Positions 44,316 through 52,494 of a DNA stretch of 64,000 nucleotides are shown here, piece by piece. The DNA lies in assembly GCF_024199945.1 (NCBI RefSeq), contig NZ_JANADP010000001.1, forward strand, positions 4,278,001 through 4,342,000, in the 5' to 3' direction. Made by a program: the position numbers and the translations under genes. A model generated the notes under the pieces. It searched no databases. It had not been told where the DNA came from and saw only the letters and a list, made by a program, of their open reading frames with translations. The DNA comes from Bradyrhizobium sp. CCGUVB4N (GTDB taxonomy: Bacteria > Pseudomonadota > Alphaproteobacteria > Rhizobiales > Xanthobacteraceae). How positions within the stretch are numbered: the first letter of the stretch is position 1; every line of letters begins with the position of its first letter.

Positions 44316-44895
44316 ATGACCAATGTTTCCTCGACCGCCGACGACATCCTGGCTTGCGCCCGCACGTTGATCATCGCGGGCGGCTACAACGGCTTCAGCT
44401 ATGCCGACGTCGCCGACATCGTCGGCATCCGCAAGCCGAGCATCCACCACCATTTCGCCAGCAAGGTCGATCTGGTCCGCACCCTGGTGTCGCGCTATCG
44501 CGAGGAGGCCGAAGCAGGGCTGGCGGCGCTCGAGCGCAATGTTCCGGACCCGCGCGAGCAGCTCAAAAGCTACGTGGCGTATTGGGAAGCGTGCATCGGC
44601 GATGCAACGGCGCCCTTCTGCGTCTGCGCGCTGCTGGCCAGCGAGCTCCCGATCCTGCCGGAGGAGGTGGCGCTCGAAGTCCGCTCGCATTTCCGCTCGC
44701 TGGCGTCCTGGCTGACGTCGGTGATGGAGCGCGGCAAGCGGAAGGGGCAGCTGAAACTCTCCGGCCCGGGTCGAGGCTGAAGGGTTCATGGCGACCATTC
44801 ATGGCGCGATGCTATCGGCACGTGCCTATGGCGATCCCAGGATGTTCGGTGTGATCACCGCGCCGCTGCTGGAGCGGCTCTCCACGAAGCACTGA
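44316..44895 (+). pseudogene. TetR-family regulator, frameshifted near the C-terminus
   Basis: The reading frame from 44316 encodes a TetR protein (helix-turn-helix GYNGFSYADVADIVGIRKPSIHHHFASKVDLV, residues 23-54) but stops at 44780 after 154 residues (ending KLSGPGRG). The next frame continues without a break as ARVEAEGFMATIHGAMLSA, RAYGDP, and ends LLERLSTKH at 44895, the usual TetR tail. The shift falls in the GGCCCGGG tract near 44763-44770, by gain or loss of bases. The DNA-binding domain is intact, so a shortened repressor could still be made; a sequencing error is the other explanation. Confidence 0.75.
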
Positions 44896-44957
44896 GGACA
44901 TCGACGAGACGACAGCGGCGCCCGCAGGCATCGGGGCGGAGCGTCTTGCGCGTAAAA

Positions 44958-44971
44958 CTACCAACTAGTAG
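44958..44971. promoter_or_regulatory. Second copy of the TetR operator (CTACCAACTAGTAG)
   Basis: This site differs from the one at 44289 by a single base and shares the flanking GTA. It lies 17 bases before the start of the membrane protein gene at 44988, placing that gene under probable control of the neighbouring TetR. Confidence 0.65.
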
Positions 44972-44987
44972 GTAAGGGGTGAAAGCA

Positions 44988-45578
44988 ATGGCTCATCTTC
45001 AAACGGATCTCGTTCGTGACGATCGCGAGCAATGGCTCAAGCAATATTACTTCCTCCGCGCGGCCTTCTCCGTTGCCTGGGTCGTTGCCGCGATTGCCGT
45101 CGCATCGTCGTCTTCGGCGATCGCCGGCGCGTTGCTCGTGCTCTATCCGGCGTGGGACGCCGCGGCCAATTTCGTGGACGCTCTGCGCAGCGGCGGGCTC
45201 GCGCAAAATCGTACGCAGGCGCTGAACGTTGCGGTCAGCCTCGCGACATCAGTCGCGGTCATCGTGGCCCTGCAAACGAGCATGAACGGGGTGCTCGGCG
45301 TCTTCGGCGCCTGGGCGATCCTGTCCGGCTTGCTCCAGCTGGGGACCGCGGTCCGGCGCTGGAAAAGTTTTGGCGCGCAATGGGCCATGGTGCTCAGCGG
45401 CGGTCAGTCGGCGCTCGCCGGCAGCTTCTTCATCTTTCAGGCGACGACGCCGATGTCGCCGTCGATCGCAAACGTCGCGGGCTATGCCGGCGTCGGTGCG
45501 CTCTACTTCCTGGTCTCGGCCGTATGGCTCACCGTCGGCGACTGGCGCAGGCGTACCAGGCGGATGCAGCAGGGGTGA
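44988..45578 (+). CDS. DUF308-like multi-pass membrane protein
   Basis: A 196-residue inner-membrane protein with about six hydrophobic segments (for example FSVAWVVAAIAVASSSSAIAG, SLATSVAVIVALQ and VGALYFLVSAVWLTV). The general layout resembles DUF308/HdeD-type proteins; no function is known. ATG 44988 was preferred to GTG 44979 because AAGGGG sits 9 bases before it. The putative TetR operator at 44958 lies immediately upstream. Confidence 0.72.
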   Translation: MAHLQTDLVRDDREQWLKQYYFLRAAFSVAWVVAAIAVASSSSAIAGALLVLYPAWDAAANFVDALRSGGLAQNRTQALNVAVSLATSVAVIVALQTSMNGVLGVFGAWAILSGLLQLGTAVRRWKSFGAQWAMVLSGGQSALAGSFFIFQATTPMSPSIANVAGYAGVGALYFLVSAVWLTVGDWRRRTRRMQQG

Positions 45579-45603
45579 TGCGATCGAATGGTCAAATCCC
45601 GCG

Positions 45604-46080
45604 CTAGCTCTTTTGGATCAGCTCACGCCCGATACGCTTCGGCGGTTCGCTCCGCAGCACGATCGCCGTCGTGACCGAACCATATCGGGCAATCGCATCG
45701 ACGATACTCTCGAGCTCCGCCGGCGAGGGCACCATCACCTTGAGGTGAAAGCAATCCTCGCCGGTCAACCTCAGGACCTCGATGATCTCAGGCATCTCCG
45801 CAAACTGCTTCAGGCAGGCCTTGATGTGCTCATGCGTCGTCCGCAGCCGGATGATGGCCATCATGTGGAGGCCGACCGCGGCCGGATCGATGACGGCGCG
45901 ATAGGCCTTGATGATCCCGCGCTCCTCCAGCCGCTTCAGCCGTTCCGAGGTGGCCGGCTGGGACAGGCCGACCTTTCTGCCCAATTCCGAGACGCTGATG
46001 CGGCCATCGTCCTGCAGCGTTTCGATGATCGCGACATCGGTCGGATCGAGAACGGGATGAAACTCTTGGCTTCGCGTCAT
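45604..46080 (-). CDS. Lrp/AsnC-family transcriptional regulator
   Basis: A 158-residue feast/famine regulator: N-terminal helix-turn-helix IIETLQDDGRISVSELGRKVGLSQPATSERLKRLEERGII (residues 19-58) and a C-terminal RAM domain (MMAIIRLRTTHEHIKACLKQFAEMPEIIEVLRLTGEDCFHLKV). It probably senses an amino acid. It is divergent from the alpha/beta hydrolase at 46191, a likely target. Confidence 0.9.
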   Translation of the reverse strand: MTRSQEFHPVLDPTDVAIIETLQDDGRISVSELGRKVGLSQPATSERLKRLEERGIIKAYRAVIDPAAVGLHMMAIIRLRTTHEHIKACLKQFAEMPEIIEVLRLTGEDCFHLKVMVPSPAELESIVDAIARYGSVTTAIVLRSEPPKRIGRELIQKS

Positions 46081-46190
46081 GACCTCTAATCTATCGGAAT
46101 TGCGCTTCGCTTTCCGATGAATGCCAATTCCGTTTGCGCTTGTAAATCGCCATGCTCCGCGCCAGCGTGATGAAAGACGAGAGGTGAGGC

Positions 46191-46724
46191 GTGACGGAAT
46201 TCATTCATTTGCCGGGCATTGGCAACTCCGGCGAAGCCCATTGGCAAAGCCGTTGGGAGCTGGCTGATCCTGCGATCCGCCGTTTCGCTCCGGCCAATTG
46301 GGAGCAACCTGATCTGGTCGACTGGATCGCGGCCCTGGATCGGGCCGTCGGCGCGGCGACAAGGCCGCCGGTGCTCGTGGCTCACAGCCTGGCCTGCCTG
46401 CTCGTTGCGCATTGGCAAAAACAGATGTCCGCGCCGGTGAAGGGAGCGCTTCTGGTTGCCGTTCCCGATCCGCGGTCTCCGGCGTTTCCTGTCGAGGCCG
46501 CCGCGTTCGCATCCGTACCGGAAGAGCGTCTTCGTTTTCCCTCGTTGATCGTGGCCAGCAGCAACGACCCTTACGCGTCGCTGCCATACGTGGAAGCAAG
46601 AGCAGGGCAGTGGGGCAGCGATCTCGTCAACATCGGCGCGAGGGGCCACATCAATGGCGGGAGCAATCTCGGCGACTGGCCGGAAGGGCGTCAGATACTC
46701 ATGGAATTTGATGCGCGGATCTAG
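46191..46724 (+). CDS. RBBP9/YdeN-type alpha/beta hydrolase
   Basis: A 177-residue serine hydrolase. LPGIGNSGEAHWQSRWE opens the family; the nucleophile elbow is LVAHSLACLL (Ser near residue 66), the acid lies in ASSNDPYASL and the His in GARGHINGGSNLGDWPEG, completing the triad. It starts with GTG after GAGAGGTGAGGC. The substrate is unknown. It precedes the SRPBCC gene by 19 bases. Confidence 0.87.
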   Translation: MTEFIHLPGIGNSGEAHWQSRWELADPAIRRFAPANWEQPDLVDWIAALDRAVGAATRPPVLVAHSLACLLVAHWQKQMSAPVKGALLVAVPDPRSPAFPVEAAAFASVPEERLRFPSLIVASSNDPYASLPYVEARAGQWGSDLVNIGARGHINGGSNLGDWPEGRQILMEFDARI

Positions 46725-46743
46725 ATGAGGGGCAGGTCAATCT

Positions 46744-47229
46744 GTGTCGTTTCATACGGTGCTTCAGTCGATCAGCATTGCAGCCGAACCGCGGGATGTG
46801 TGGGCGGCCCTGACCGGTCGCGATGCCGGGGACCAATGGCGCAATGCCCACTTTAGGACCGGTTGGCAGACCGGCGACCTGATCGAGATCGAGGCGATCA
46901 TCGGACCGAGACGTTATCGGGACAAAGGGCAGGTCGTTCAGGTCCAGCCGCACGCGCTGCTGCAATACACCTATTGGTCCAGCGTGTCCGGTCTGCCGGA
47001 TCGTGCGGAATGCTATTCGACCGTCACCATGACGCTCGAGTCCAAGCAGGGTGACGAGGGCGCGGAGACGATCTTGACGGTGGAACAGAGCGTGCCACCA
47101 TCATCGGTGCGGAAGGGGCCGGGCTGGGAAATCGGCGAGGAGTCCGGGGCGAAGCATGTCGCTTTCTATTGGCGAGTGACCCTTCCGGTCCTCAAGCGCG
47201 TCGTGGAGGAAGCGCGGGGGGCGCCGTGA
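46744..47229 (+). CDS. SRPBCC-domain protein
   Basis: A 161-residue START/Bet v1-like protein: VLQSISIAAEPRDVWAALTGRDAGDQWRNAHF at the N-terminus and KHVAFYWRVTLPVLKRVVEE at the C-terminal helix. It belongs to the AHSA1/SRPBCC group of small-ligand binders. GTG start; AGGGGCAGG lies upstream. Probably co-transcribed with the hydrolase at 46191. Confidence 0.78.
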   Translation: MSFHTVLQSISIAAEPRDVWAALTGRDAGDQWRNAHFRTGWQTGDLIEIEAIIGPRRYRDKGQVVQVQPHALLQYTYWSSVSGLPDRAECYSTVTMTLESKQGDEGAETILTVEQSVPPSSVRKGPGWEIGEESGAKHVAFYWRVTLPVLKRVVEEARGAP

Positions 47230-47302
47230 TCCGATGCTGCTGGATCGAATGGATCGCCAGGTGGCTCGCTTTCGCAAAAGGCACTTCCTGTAAGTTCTCG
47301 GC

Positions 47303-47764
47303 TTACCTGTGCGGATAGGGCGTGCCGTCCTTATGCACGAACCGTCCATCGGAATTGGCGCTCATCATGTCGATGTCGGAGCAGGTCGTGAGGTCCTCGG
47401 GCGCACGCGAGCCCACCTCGAGATAGACGGCAATCGCGTCCGACCGGTTGATCATGTGATGGCCGTTGCCGCTGCCTTTCGGGAAGGCCGCGCAGTCGCC
47501 GGCGCGCAGCACCGTTTCGCATTCGTCTTCGACGAGGGTCACTTCGCCTTCGAGCACATAGACGAATTCGTCCTCATGCGAATGCCAATGCCGCTGGCTC
47601 GACCAGTTGCCAGGCGGCAGTCGCATCAGATTGACGCCGAAATCGGAAAGGCCCCCGGCATTGCCGAGCCGCTTGCGGATGCGCTCCGCACAAGGGGCGT
47701 CGAAGGGCGCGGGATAACCGGAGCCCTTGCGGGCCGGAACGGCGGCGACGTCGATTTTCGGCAT
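47303..47764 (-). CDS. Cupin-domain protein
   Basis: A 153-residue protein with a classical cupin pair: WSSQRHWHSHEDEFVYVLEGEVTLVED (motif 1, His-His-Glu) and GDCAAFPKGSGNGHHMINRSD (motif 2). The C-terminal SDIDMMSANSDGRFVHKDGTPYP is typical of a group of uncharacterised rhizobial cupins. It probably binds a divalent metal. The ATG at 47762-47764 gives the common MPKIDV start. It is divergent from the MFS gene. Confidence 0.83.
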   Translation of the reverse strand: MPKIDVAAVPARKGSGYPAPFDAPCAERIRKRLGNAGGLSDFGVNLMRLPPGNWSSQRHWHSHEDEFVYVLEGEVTLVEDECETVLRAGDCAAFPKGSGNGHHMINRSDAIAVYLEVGSRAPEDLTTCSDIDMMSANSDGRFVHKDGTPYPHR

Positions 47765-47948
47765 GCATGACTTCCTGACATCTGCTGCCAGCACATAGGC
47801 AGCGTGCGCGGGGCGCACCAGAGGCATCCGCCGCGGAACCATGCGCTGTCGGCAGTCGTGATAGCTTGCGAAATAAAGTAGGGTCGCCCTGTCTGCTTTC
47901 CCCATTTCCATTCGTCTTCCACCCAGACAGACCTGACGGGAGACAAAA

Positions 47949-49175
47949 ATGACTTCTTCCTCTTATCGCTGGGTGATCGTCGCCGCCGGCGGCCTGCTTG
48001 GCTGCGTCGCGATCGGCGGCATGTTTTCGCTGCCGGTGTTCCTGCAGCCGATCGCCAAGGACACCGGCTGGTCGGTGACCGGCATTTCCAGCGCGATGAC
48101 GATCGGTTTTCTGGCGATGGCCTTCACGAGCATGGCCTGGGGCTCGTTGACGGATAAGTTTGGTCCGCTGCCGGTGGTGCTGACGGGATCGGTCGTGTTG
48201 GCGCTGAGCCTGTTCGCCGCGAGCCACGCGACCTCGCTGATCGCGTTCCAGTTCGTGTTCGGCCTTTTGGTCGGCGCTTCCTGCGCCGCGATCTTCGCGC
48301 CGATGATGGCGACCGTCACCGGCTGGTTCGACACCCATCGCGGCCTTGCGGTCTCGCTGGTGTCGGCCGGCATGGGCGTGGCGCCGATGACGATGGCGCC
48401 GCTCGCGGCATGGCTCGTGTCCAACCACGACTGGCGCACCGCGATGCAGATCGTGTCGCTGGTGGTCGCCGTCATCATGATCCCGGTCGCGCTTTTGGTC
48501 CGCCGTCCGCCGGCGCTTGCGCATCCGCCGGTCGGCGCAGCGGGGCCGGGTGGACCGCAATCCGAGATGACGGTGGGCGAAGCGCTGCGTTCGCCGCAAT
48601 TCCTGATCCTGATCGCGACCAATTTCTTCTGCTGCGCCACGCATTCCGGTCCGATCATTCACACCGTCAGCTATGCCGTCAGTTGCGGCATCCCGCTGAT
48701 CTCGGCGGTGACGATCTACAGTGTCGAGGGACTGGCTGGTCTCGGCGGCCGTATCGCATTCGGCCTGATGGGCGATCGCCTGGGCGCCAAGCGTGTGCTG
48801 GTCGGCGGCCTGCTCGCGCAAGCCTTCGGCGCGCTCGCCTATGTCTTCGCCCATGAGCTTACGACTTTCTACATGGTCGCGACCGTCTTCGGCTTCATCT
48901 ATGCCGGCACCATGCCGCTCTATGCGGTGATCATCCGCGAGAACTTTCCGCTCAAGATGATGGGCACCGTGATCGGCGGCACCGCGATGGCCGGTAGTCT
49001 CGGCATGGCAACGGGCCCGCTCGCCGGCGGCATGATCTACGACGCGTTTTCCAGCTACGCCTGGCTCTATATCGGCTCCTGGGCGATGGGTCTCGGCGCG
49101 TTCCTGATGGCGATGACGTTCCGGCCCTTTCCGAAGCCGCAAAGCGAGCCCGCGCCGGCGCCGGTGGCGGCCTGA
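47949..49175 (+). CDS. MFS transporter
   Basis: A 408-residue transporter with about twelve hydrophobic segments and the MFS loop (GSLTDKFGPLPVVLTGSVV). The second half has GRIAFGLMGDRLGAKRVLVGG. The layout and the loop ENFPLKMMGTVIGGTAMAGSLGMATGPLAGGMIYD resemble monocarboxylate/oxalate-formate antiporters. The substrate is unknown. GACGGGAGAC precedes the ATG. Confidence 0.86.
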   Translation: MTSSSYRWVIVAAGGLLGCVAIGGMFSLPVFLQPIAKDTGWSVTGISSAMTIGFLAMAFTSMAWGSLTDKFGPLPVVLTGSVVLALSLFAASHATSLIAFQFVFGLLVGASCAAIFAPMMATVTGWFDTHRGLAVSLVSAGMGVAPMTMAPLAAWLVSNHDWRTAMQIVSLVVAVIMIPVALLVRRPPALAHPPVGAAGPGGPQSEMTVGEALRSPQFLILIATNFFCCATHSGPIIHTVSYAVSCGIPLISAVTIYSVEGLAGLGGRIAFGLMGDRLGAKRVLVGGLLAQAFGALAYVFAHELTTFYMVATVFGFIYAGTMPLYAVIIRENFPLKMMGTVIGGTAMAGSLGMATGPLAGGMIYDAFSSYAWLYIGSWAMGLGAFLMAMTFRPFPKPQSEPAPAPVAA

Positions 49176-49179
49176 GCGG

Positions 49180-49211
49180 ATCGAGGCGCAGCCTCAGAGC
49201 TGCGCCTCGAT
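49180..49211. terminator. Possible bidirectional terminator hairpin
   Basis: ATCGAGGCGCAG and CTGCGCCTCGAT form a perfect 12-bp stem with an 8-base loop, exactly between the convergent MFS and SnoaL genes. The right arm overlaps the last codons of the SnoaL gene. No T-run is present. Confidence 0.45.
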
Positions 49212-49580
49212 GGCCGCCTTGTCGACGAGCGACCACACCTGCCGGATCCTTCCGTCGTCGAATTCGTAGAACACGTTTTCGCAGAAGGAGACGCGCTTGC
49301 CGTTGACGGCAAGTCCGAGGAAGTTTCCGACCGGCTTGCAATCGAATTTCAACCGGCTGGCAATGCGCGGTGGTTCGGAGATCAGAAGCCTGATGTTGAA
49401 ATGCAGATCCGGGATCTCGCGAAAATCCCGCTCCAGCATGGCGCGATAACCCGCCAGCCCGAGGGGCCATGCGTTGTGGGTGACCTCGTCATGGACGAAT
49501 TGCCCGAGTGCAGGCCAATCCTGCCGGTTCAGGCAGGCGATGTAGTCGCGATAGATGTCGGCGAGTTCGACTGGCGTCAT
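49194..49580 (-). CDS. SnoaL-like / ester cyclase protein
   Basis: A 128-residue NTF2-fold protein: DIYRDYIACLNRQDWPALGQFVHDEVTHN, then YRAMLERDFREIPDLHFNIRLLISEPPRIASRLKFD and FCENVFYEFDDGRIRQVWSLVDKAAIE. The pattern is the SnoaL polyketide-cyclase/ester cyclase family, mostly of unknown substrate. It converges with the MFS gene and lies 56 bases from the next gene on its own strand. Confidence 0.82.
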   Translation of the reverse strand: MTPVELADIYRDYIACLNRQDWPALGQFVHDEVTHNAWPLGLAGYRAMLERDFREIPDLHFNIRLLISEPPRIASRLKFDCKPVGNFLGLAVNGKRVSFCENVFYEFDDGRIRQVWSLVDKAAIEAQL

Positions 49581-49636
49581 GGCGATGCTCCTGCGGCTCC
49601 GGGCCTAACGCGGGAGCAGGGGAATCGGCGTGCCGC

Positions 49637-50509
49637 TCACAAGGGTTTTTCGAAGAACAGATCTGGATACGGGTCGTCGTTGAAGCGCGGGATTTCGCGC
49701 CAGCCGGTGGTGCGGTAGAGCTGGCCGGCCTCGGGGAGCGCGCTGTTGGTGTCGAGCCGCAGCAGCGCGATGCCGAGCGTGCGCGCGGTATCCTCGGCGG
49801 CATCCATCAGGCGCTTGCCGAGGCCCAATCCGCGCGCGGAAGAGGCGACCCACAGCCGCTTGATCTCGGCATAGCCATGATCGGTTCCCTTCAACCCGAC
49901 GCAGCCGATCGGTAACGTATCCGACATGGCGACGATGAAGCTGCCGCGGGGCCGGCGCATGTCCTTGGCATCGGGGTCGCGCGACAGCGAGACGTCAAAT
50001 CCCTGTTTGAAGCGGCGCCCGAGCTCGGCATAATATTCCCTGAGGCAATAGCGCGCCTCGTCGCTGCGCGGATCCATCTCGGCAAGCGCGATACGGTCGC
50101 GCGTCAGCGCAGACGCAATCAGATCCATCGCCGCGAGCAGTGCTTCGCGCTGCCCATTGCGGGCGAGAAAGCCTTCGGCCTGCGTGTTGGACAGCGCTTC
50201 ATAGGCTGCGAATTCGCGCTTGCCGGCGCGGGTAAGGCTGGCCACGCGGCGCCGCGCATCGTCCTCGTGCGGATGTGTTTCGATCAGGCCTTCATCTTCC
50301 AGGCTGCGCAACAGCCGGCTCATCAGCCCGGAATCGAGGCCGAGATAGTCGCGGGCCTCGCCGAGGTCGGAGCGTCCCTGTCCGATCGCATTGAGCACGC
50401 GCGCCGCGCCCAGCGGCCGGCCGCGCCCGAGGAATGAATTGTCGAGCGCGCCGACGGCGGAAGTCACGGCACGGTTGAAGCGGCGGACGCGGGAGACGGG
50501 ATCGAGCAT
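49637..50509 (-). CDS. Bifunctional MarR-type regulator / GNAT acetyltransferase
   Basis: A 290-residue fusion. Residues 1-140 form a MarR-like winged helix (ARVLNAIGQGRSDLGEARDYLGLDSGLMSRLLRSLEDEGLIETHPHEDDARRRVASLTRAG). Residues 145-290 form a GNAT domain with the acetyl-CoA loop WVASSARGLGLGKRLMDAAE. Such fusions are common in actinobacteria and rhizobia; the acetyl acceptor is unknown. Confidence 0.86.
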   Translation of the reverse strand: MLDPVSRVRRFNRAVTSAVGALDNSFLGRGRPLGAARVLNAIGQGRSDLGEARDYLGLDSGLMSRLLRSLEDEGLIETHPHEDDARRRVASLTRAGKREFAAYEALSNTQAEGFLARNGQREALLAAMDLIASALTRDRIALAEMDPRSDEARYCLREYYAELGRRFKQGFDVSLSRDPDAKDMRRPRGSFIVAMSDTLPIGCVGLKGTDHGYAEIKRLWVASSARGLGLGKRLMDAAEDTARTLGIALLRLDTNSALPEAGQLYRTTGWREIPRFNDDPYPDLFFEKPL

Positions 50510-50550
50510 TATCTGACTTTAGTCAGATATCACGCCTTGGTCAATCGTGT

Positions 50551-50967
50551 TCACTTCGCGATCGTCAGCAGCGGCTTGTCCTTTTCGACGATATAGGTCG
50601 CAAGCTCGCTCGCGGACACGTCGCCGGCGTTCTTCGCGGCATGAATCGTTCCGGCAGGGATGAAGAGGACATCGCCGGTCTTCAACGTCACCGGCGGTTT
50701 ACCGTCGAGGTCGTATTCGATGGAGCCGGCCAGCACATAGATGATCTCTTCGCCCGGATGGCTGTGCCGGCCAAACGCGACGCCCGGGGCGAGATCGACA
50801 CGCACCTGGACGGCCTCGCGGCCGGGCGCGCTGAGATCGTGACGCTGCAGGTCGGTGCGGGTAACGCCGGCCGGCTGGGCCGCCGCGGCCGGCAGCGTGA
50901 CGAGGTTGGTCGCGAGTACGGCTGCACTCGCCAGCACGCGCACGGTTCGCAGGAAAGAGTTGGTCAT
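50551..50967 (-). CDS. Exported cupin-domain protein
   Basis: A 138-residue cupin with an N-terminal signal peptide (FLRTVRVLASAAVLATNLV, cleavage near AAA at about 30). The metal-binding motif is FGRHSHPGEEIIYVLAGSIEYDL, followed by TGDVLFIPAGTIHAAKN. It is probably periplasmic and may act as a dioxygenase-like or sensing protein. A 70-base gap separates it from ohr. Confidence 0.84.
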   Translation of the reverse strand: MTNSFLRTVRVLASAAVLATNLVTLPAAAAQPAGVTRTDLQRHDLSAPGREAVQVRVDLAPGVAFGRHSHPGEEIIYVLAGSIEYDLDGKPPVTLKTGDVLFIPAGTIHAAKNAGDVSASELATYIVEKDKPLLTIAK

Positions 50968-51037
50968 GGTCGGCTCCCGGATTGATGATCCGCGCCGCGC
51001 GCCCGGCCGTTCTTCGGCCGGGCCGCGTCGGGGTGTG

Positions 51038-51439
51038 TCAGACGAGGGTGGTGGTCACTTCGATGTTGCCGTGGACGGCCTTGGAGTACGGGCAGATGCC
51101 GTGCGCGGCCTCGATCAACTCCTGCGAAACTGCGCGATCTACGCCGGGGACGCTGACGTCGAGACGTGCGCGCAGGAAGAAGGCGCCGTTTGCGTTGTTC
51201 AGGTCGATCGCGGTGTCGACCGAGGGCTCTTCCGGCAGCTTGACCCTACGCTGGGCGGCGGCGAGGCCGATGGCGCCGAGATAGCAGGCCGACCAGGCGG
51301 CGGCGAACAGGTTCTCGGCAGCGGGGTGCGGCTGCGGCAGTTTGATGTCGAGTTGGCCGTCCTGCGAGCGCGCAGCGCCCTGATGACCTGCGGTGACGTG
51401 GGTCTTGCCGGTGAAGAGAACCTTTGCAGCGGTGGTCAT
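51038..51439 (-). CDS. ohr: Organic hydroperoxide resistance protein
   Basis: A 133-residue OsmC/Ohr protein with both redox cysteines: ENLFAAAWSACYLGAIG (peroxidatic Cys) and AHGICPYSKAVHGN (resolving Cys). It reduces organic hydroperoxides using lipoylated partners. The start follows AAAGGA. It is divergent from the MarR regulator OhrR, with two ATCGGA palindromes in the gap. Confidence 0.93.
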   Translation of the reverse strand: MTTAAKVLFTGKTHVTAGHQGAARSQDGQLDIKLPQPHPAAENLFAAAWSACYLGAIGLAAAQRRVKLPEEPSVDTAIDLNNANGAFFLRARLDVSVPGVDRAVSQELIEAAHGICPYSKAVHGNIEVTTTLV

Positions 51440-51467
51440 GACGATCGTCCTTTCCATTTTGATCGTG

Positions 51468-51482
51468 TCCGATCCAATCGGA
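51468..51482. promoter_or_regulatory. OhrR operator 1 (TCCGATCCAATCGGA)
   Basis: A 15-base palindrome TCCGAT-CCA-ATCGGA, 28 bases upstream of the ohr start on its strand. It matches operator 2 except for the central three bases. Confidence 0.72.
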
Positions 51483-51524
51483 TACGATGCGAAATAAACC
51501 TCGCGCGTCCGCCGGTCAAGCTCT

Positions 51525-51539
51525 TCCGATTTAATCGGA
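51525..51539. promoter_or_regulatory. OhrR operator 2 (TCCGATTTAATCGGA)
   Basis: A 15-base palindrome TCCGAT-TTA-ATCGGA, 43 bases before the ohrR start. The two sites are 57 bases apart centre to centre, so each may serve one of the divergent promoters. Confidence 0.72.
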
Positions 51540-51582
51540 TGCGATTTATATGGATTGCGGATCACGAATTGCGGAGGTTCCA

Positions 51583-52053
51583 ATGGCCCGTTCCCCCAAA
51601 ACCGCCGACAAAGGCCGAAAACTCTCGAATTTCCTGTGCTTTGCCGTCTATTCGGCCAATCTGGCCTTCGGTCGTGCCTACAAGCCGCTGCTGGATAAGG
51701 TCGGCCTGACCTACACCCAGTACATCGCCATGGTGGCGCTATCGGACGAGGATGAGCTGACGGTCAGCGCGCTCGGCGAAAAACTGTTTCTGGAATCCAA
51801 CACGCTGACGCCGATCCTGAAAAAGCTGGAGCAGGTGGGCTTCATCAAGCGCCACCGCGATCCCGCGGATGAGCGGCAAGTGCGGGTCAGCCTGACCCCG
51901 ACCGGAAGGAAGCTGATCGAGCAGGATCTCGGCGAATCCGTGGTCGATGCGACGGGCCTGGGCGACGAATTTCCGGTGGTGCAGAAGACCGTAAGCCGGC
52001 TGCGCGACAATTTGCTGCGCAACACGCAGGCGGGCAGCGCGAATAAGCGTTAA
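51583..52053 (+). CDS. ohrR: MarR-family organic hydroperoxide repressor OhrR
   Basis: A 156-residue MarR protein. The opening LSNFLCFAVYSANLAFGRAYKPLLDKVGLTYTQYIAMVAL carries the conserved reactive Cys near residue 17, followed by the winged helix (LFLESNTLTPILKKLEQVGFIKRHRDPADERQV). This is the OhrR layout; oxidation of the Cys releases it from DNA. ATG 51583 was chosen because GCGGAGG precedes it. Divergent from ohr. Confidence 0.92.
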   Translation: MARSPKTADKGRKLSNFLCFAVYSANLAFGRAYKPLLDKVGLTYTQYIAMVALSDEDELTVSALGEKLFLESNTLTPILKKLEQVGFIKRHRDPADERQVRVSLTPTGRKLIEQDLGESVVDATGLGDEFPVVQKTVSRLRDNLLRNTQAGSANKR

Positions 52054-52137
52054 TCGAAACCGCGACCCGGATCTGATGTCAAAGTCGGAGGCGATGTTCG
52101 CCTCCGACGCAAGTATCAAGGACGAGCGCGCCGCATT

Positions 52138-52290
52138 CTAGATGCAGGTCACCTGCGGAATCATCCACGTCGCAACGGTCTGCCAGAGGCCGTCGTCGCG
52201 GCGCCGTTGATAAGAGACGAAGTCGGTATCGTCGTCGTGTACGAATTCGTAGCGATGGTTTTTCGTGGATGCGGTGTTGGGCTTGGCCAT
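52138..52290 (-). CDS. Small hypothetical protein (50 residues)
   Basis: A short gene between ohrR and the LysR gene. The product starts MAKPNTASTKNHRYEFVHDD and ends in MIPQVTCI; it is acidic/basic mixed, with many charged residues, no membrane segment and one Cys near the end. GGAG lies 6 bases before the ATG, and codon use matches neighbouring genes, which supports a real gene. No family is recognised. Confidence 0.55.
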   Translation of the reverse strand: MAKPNTASTKNHRYEFVHDDDTDFVSYQRRRDDGLWQTVATWMIPQVTCI

Positions 52291-52494
52291 GGAAATCTCC
52301 ATCAGAGAGAACCTTTCATCTTAGCTAGGTGCGGTGCAGTAGCGCGCCAATAGGAGGACGATCGTCATATCATCACGTTGCGGAGAGTGGCGGCGCTTCG
52401 CGCGGGCCGCCTGTGCCGGGATCGGCCGATCGCTCCGCGTGCGATCATCCCGCGGCTCTTGCCATCACCTGGCGGCTATGTTGAACAATCGGCC

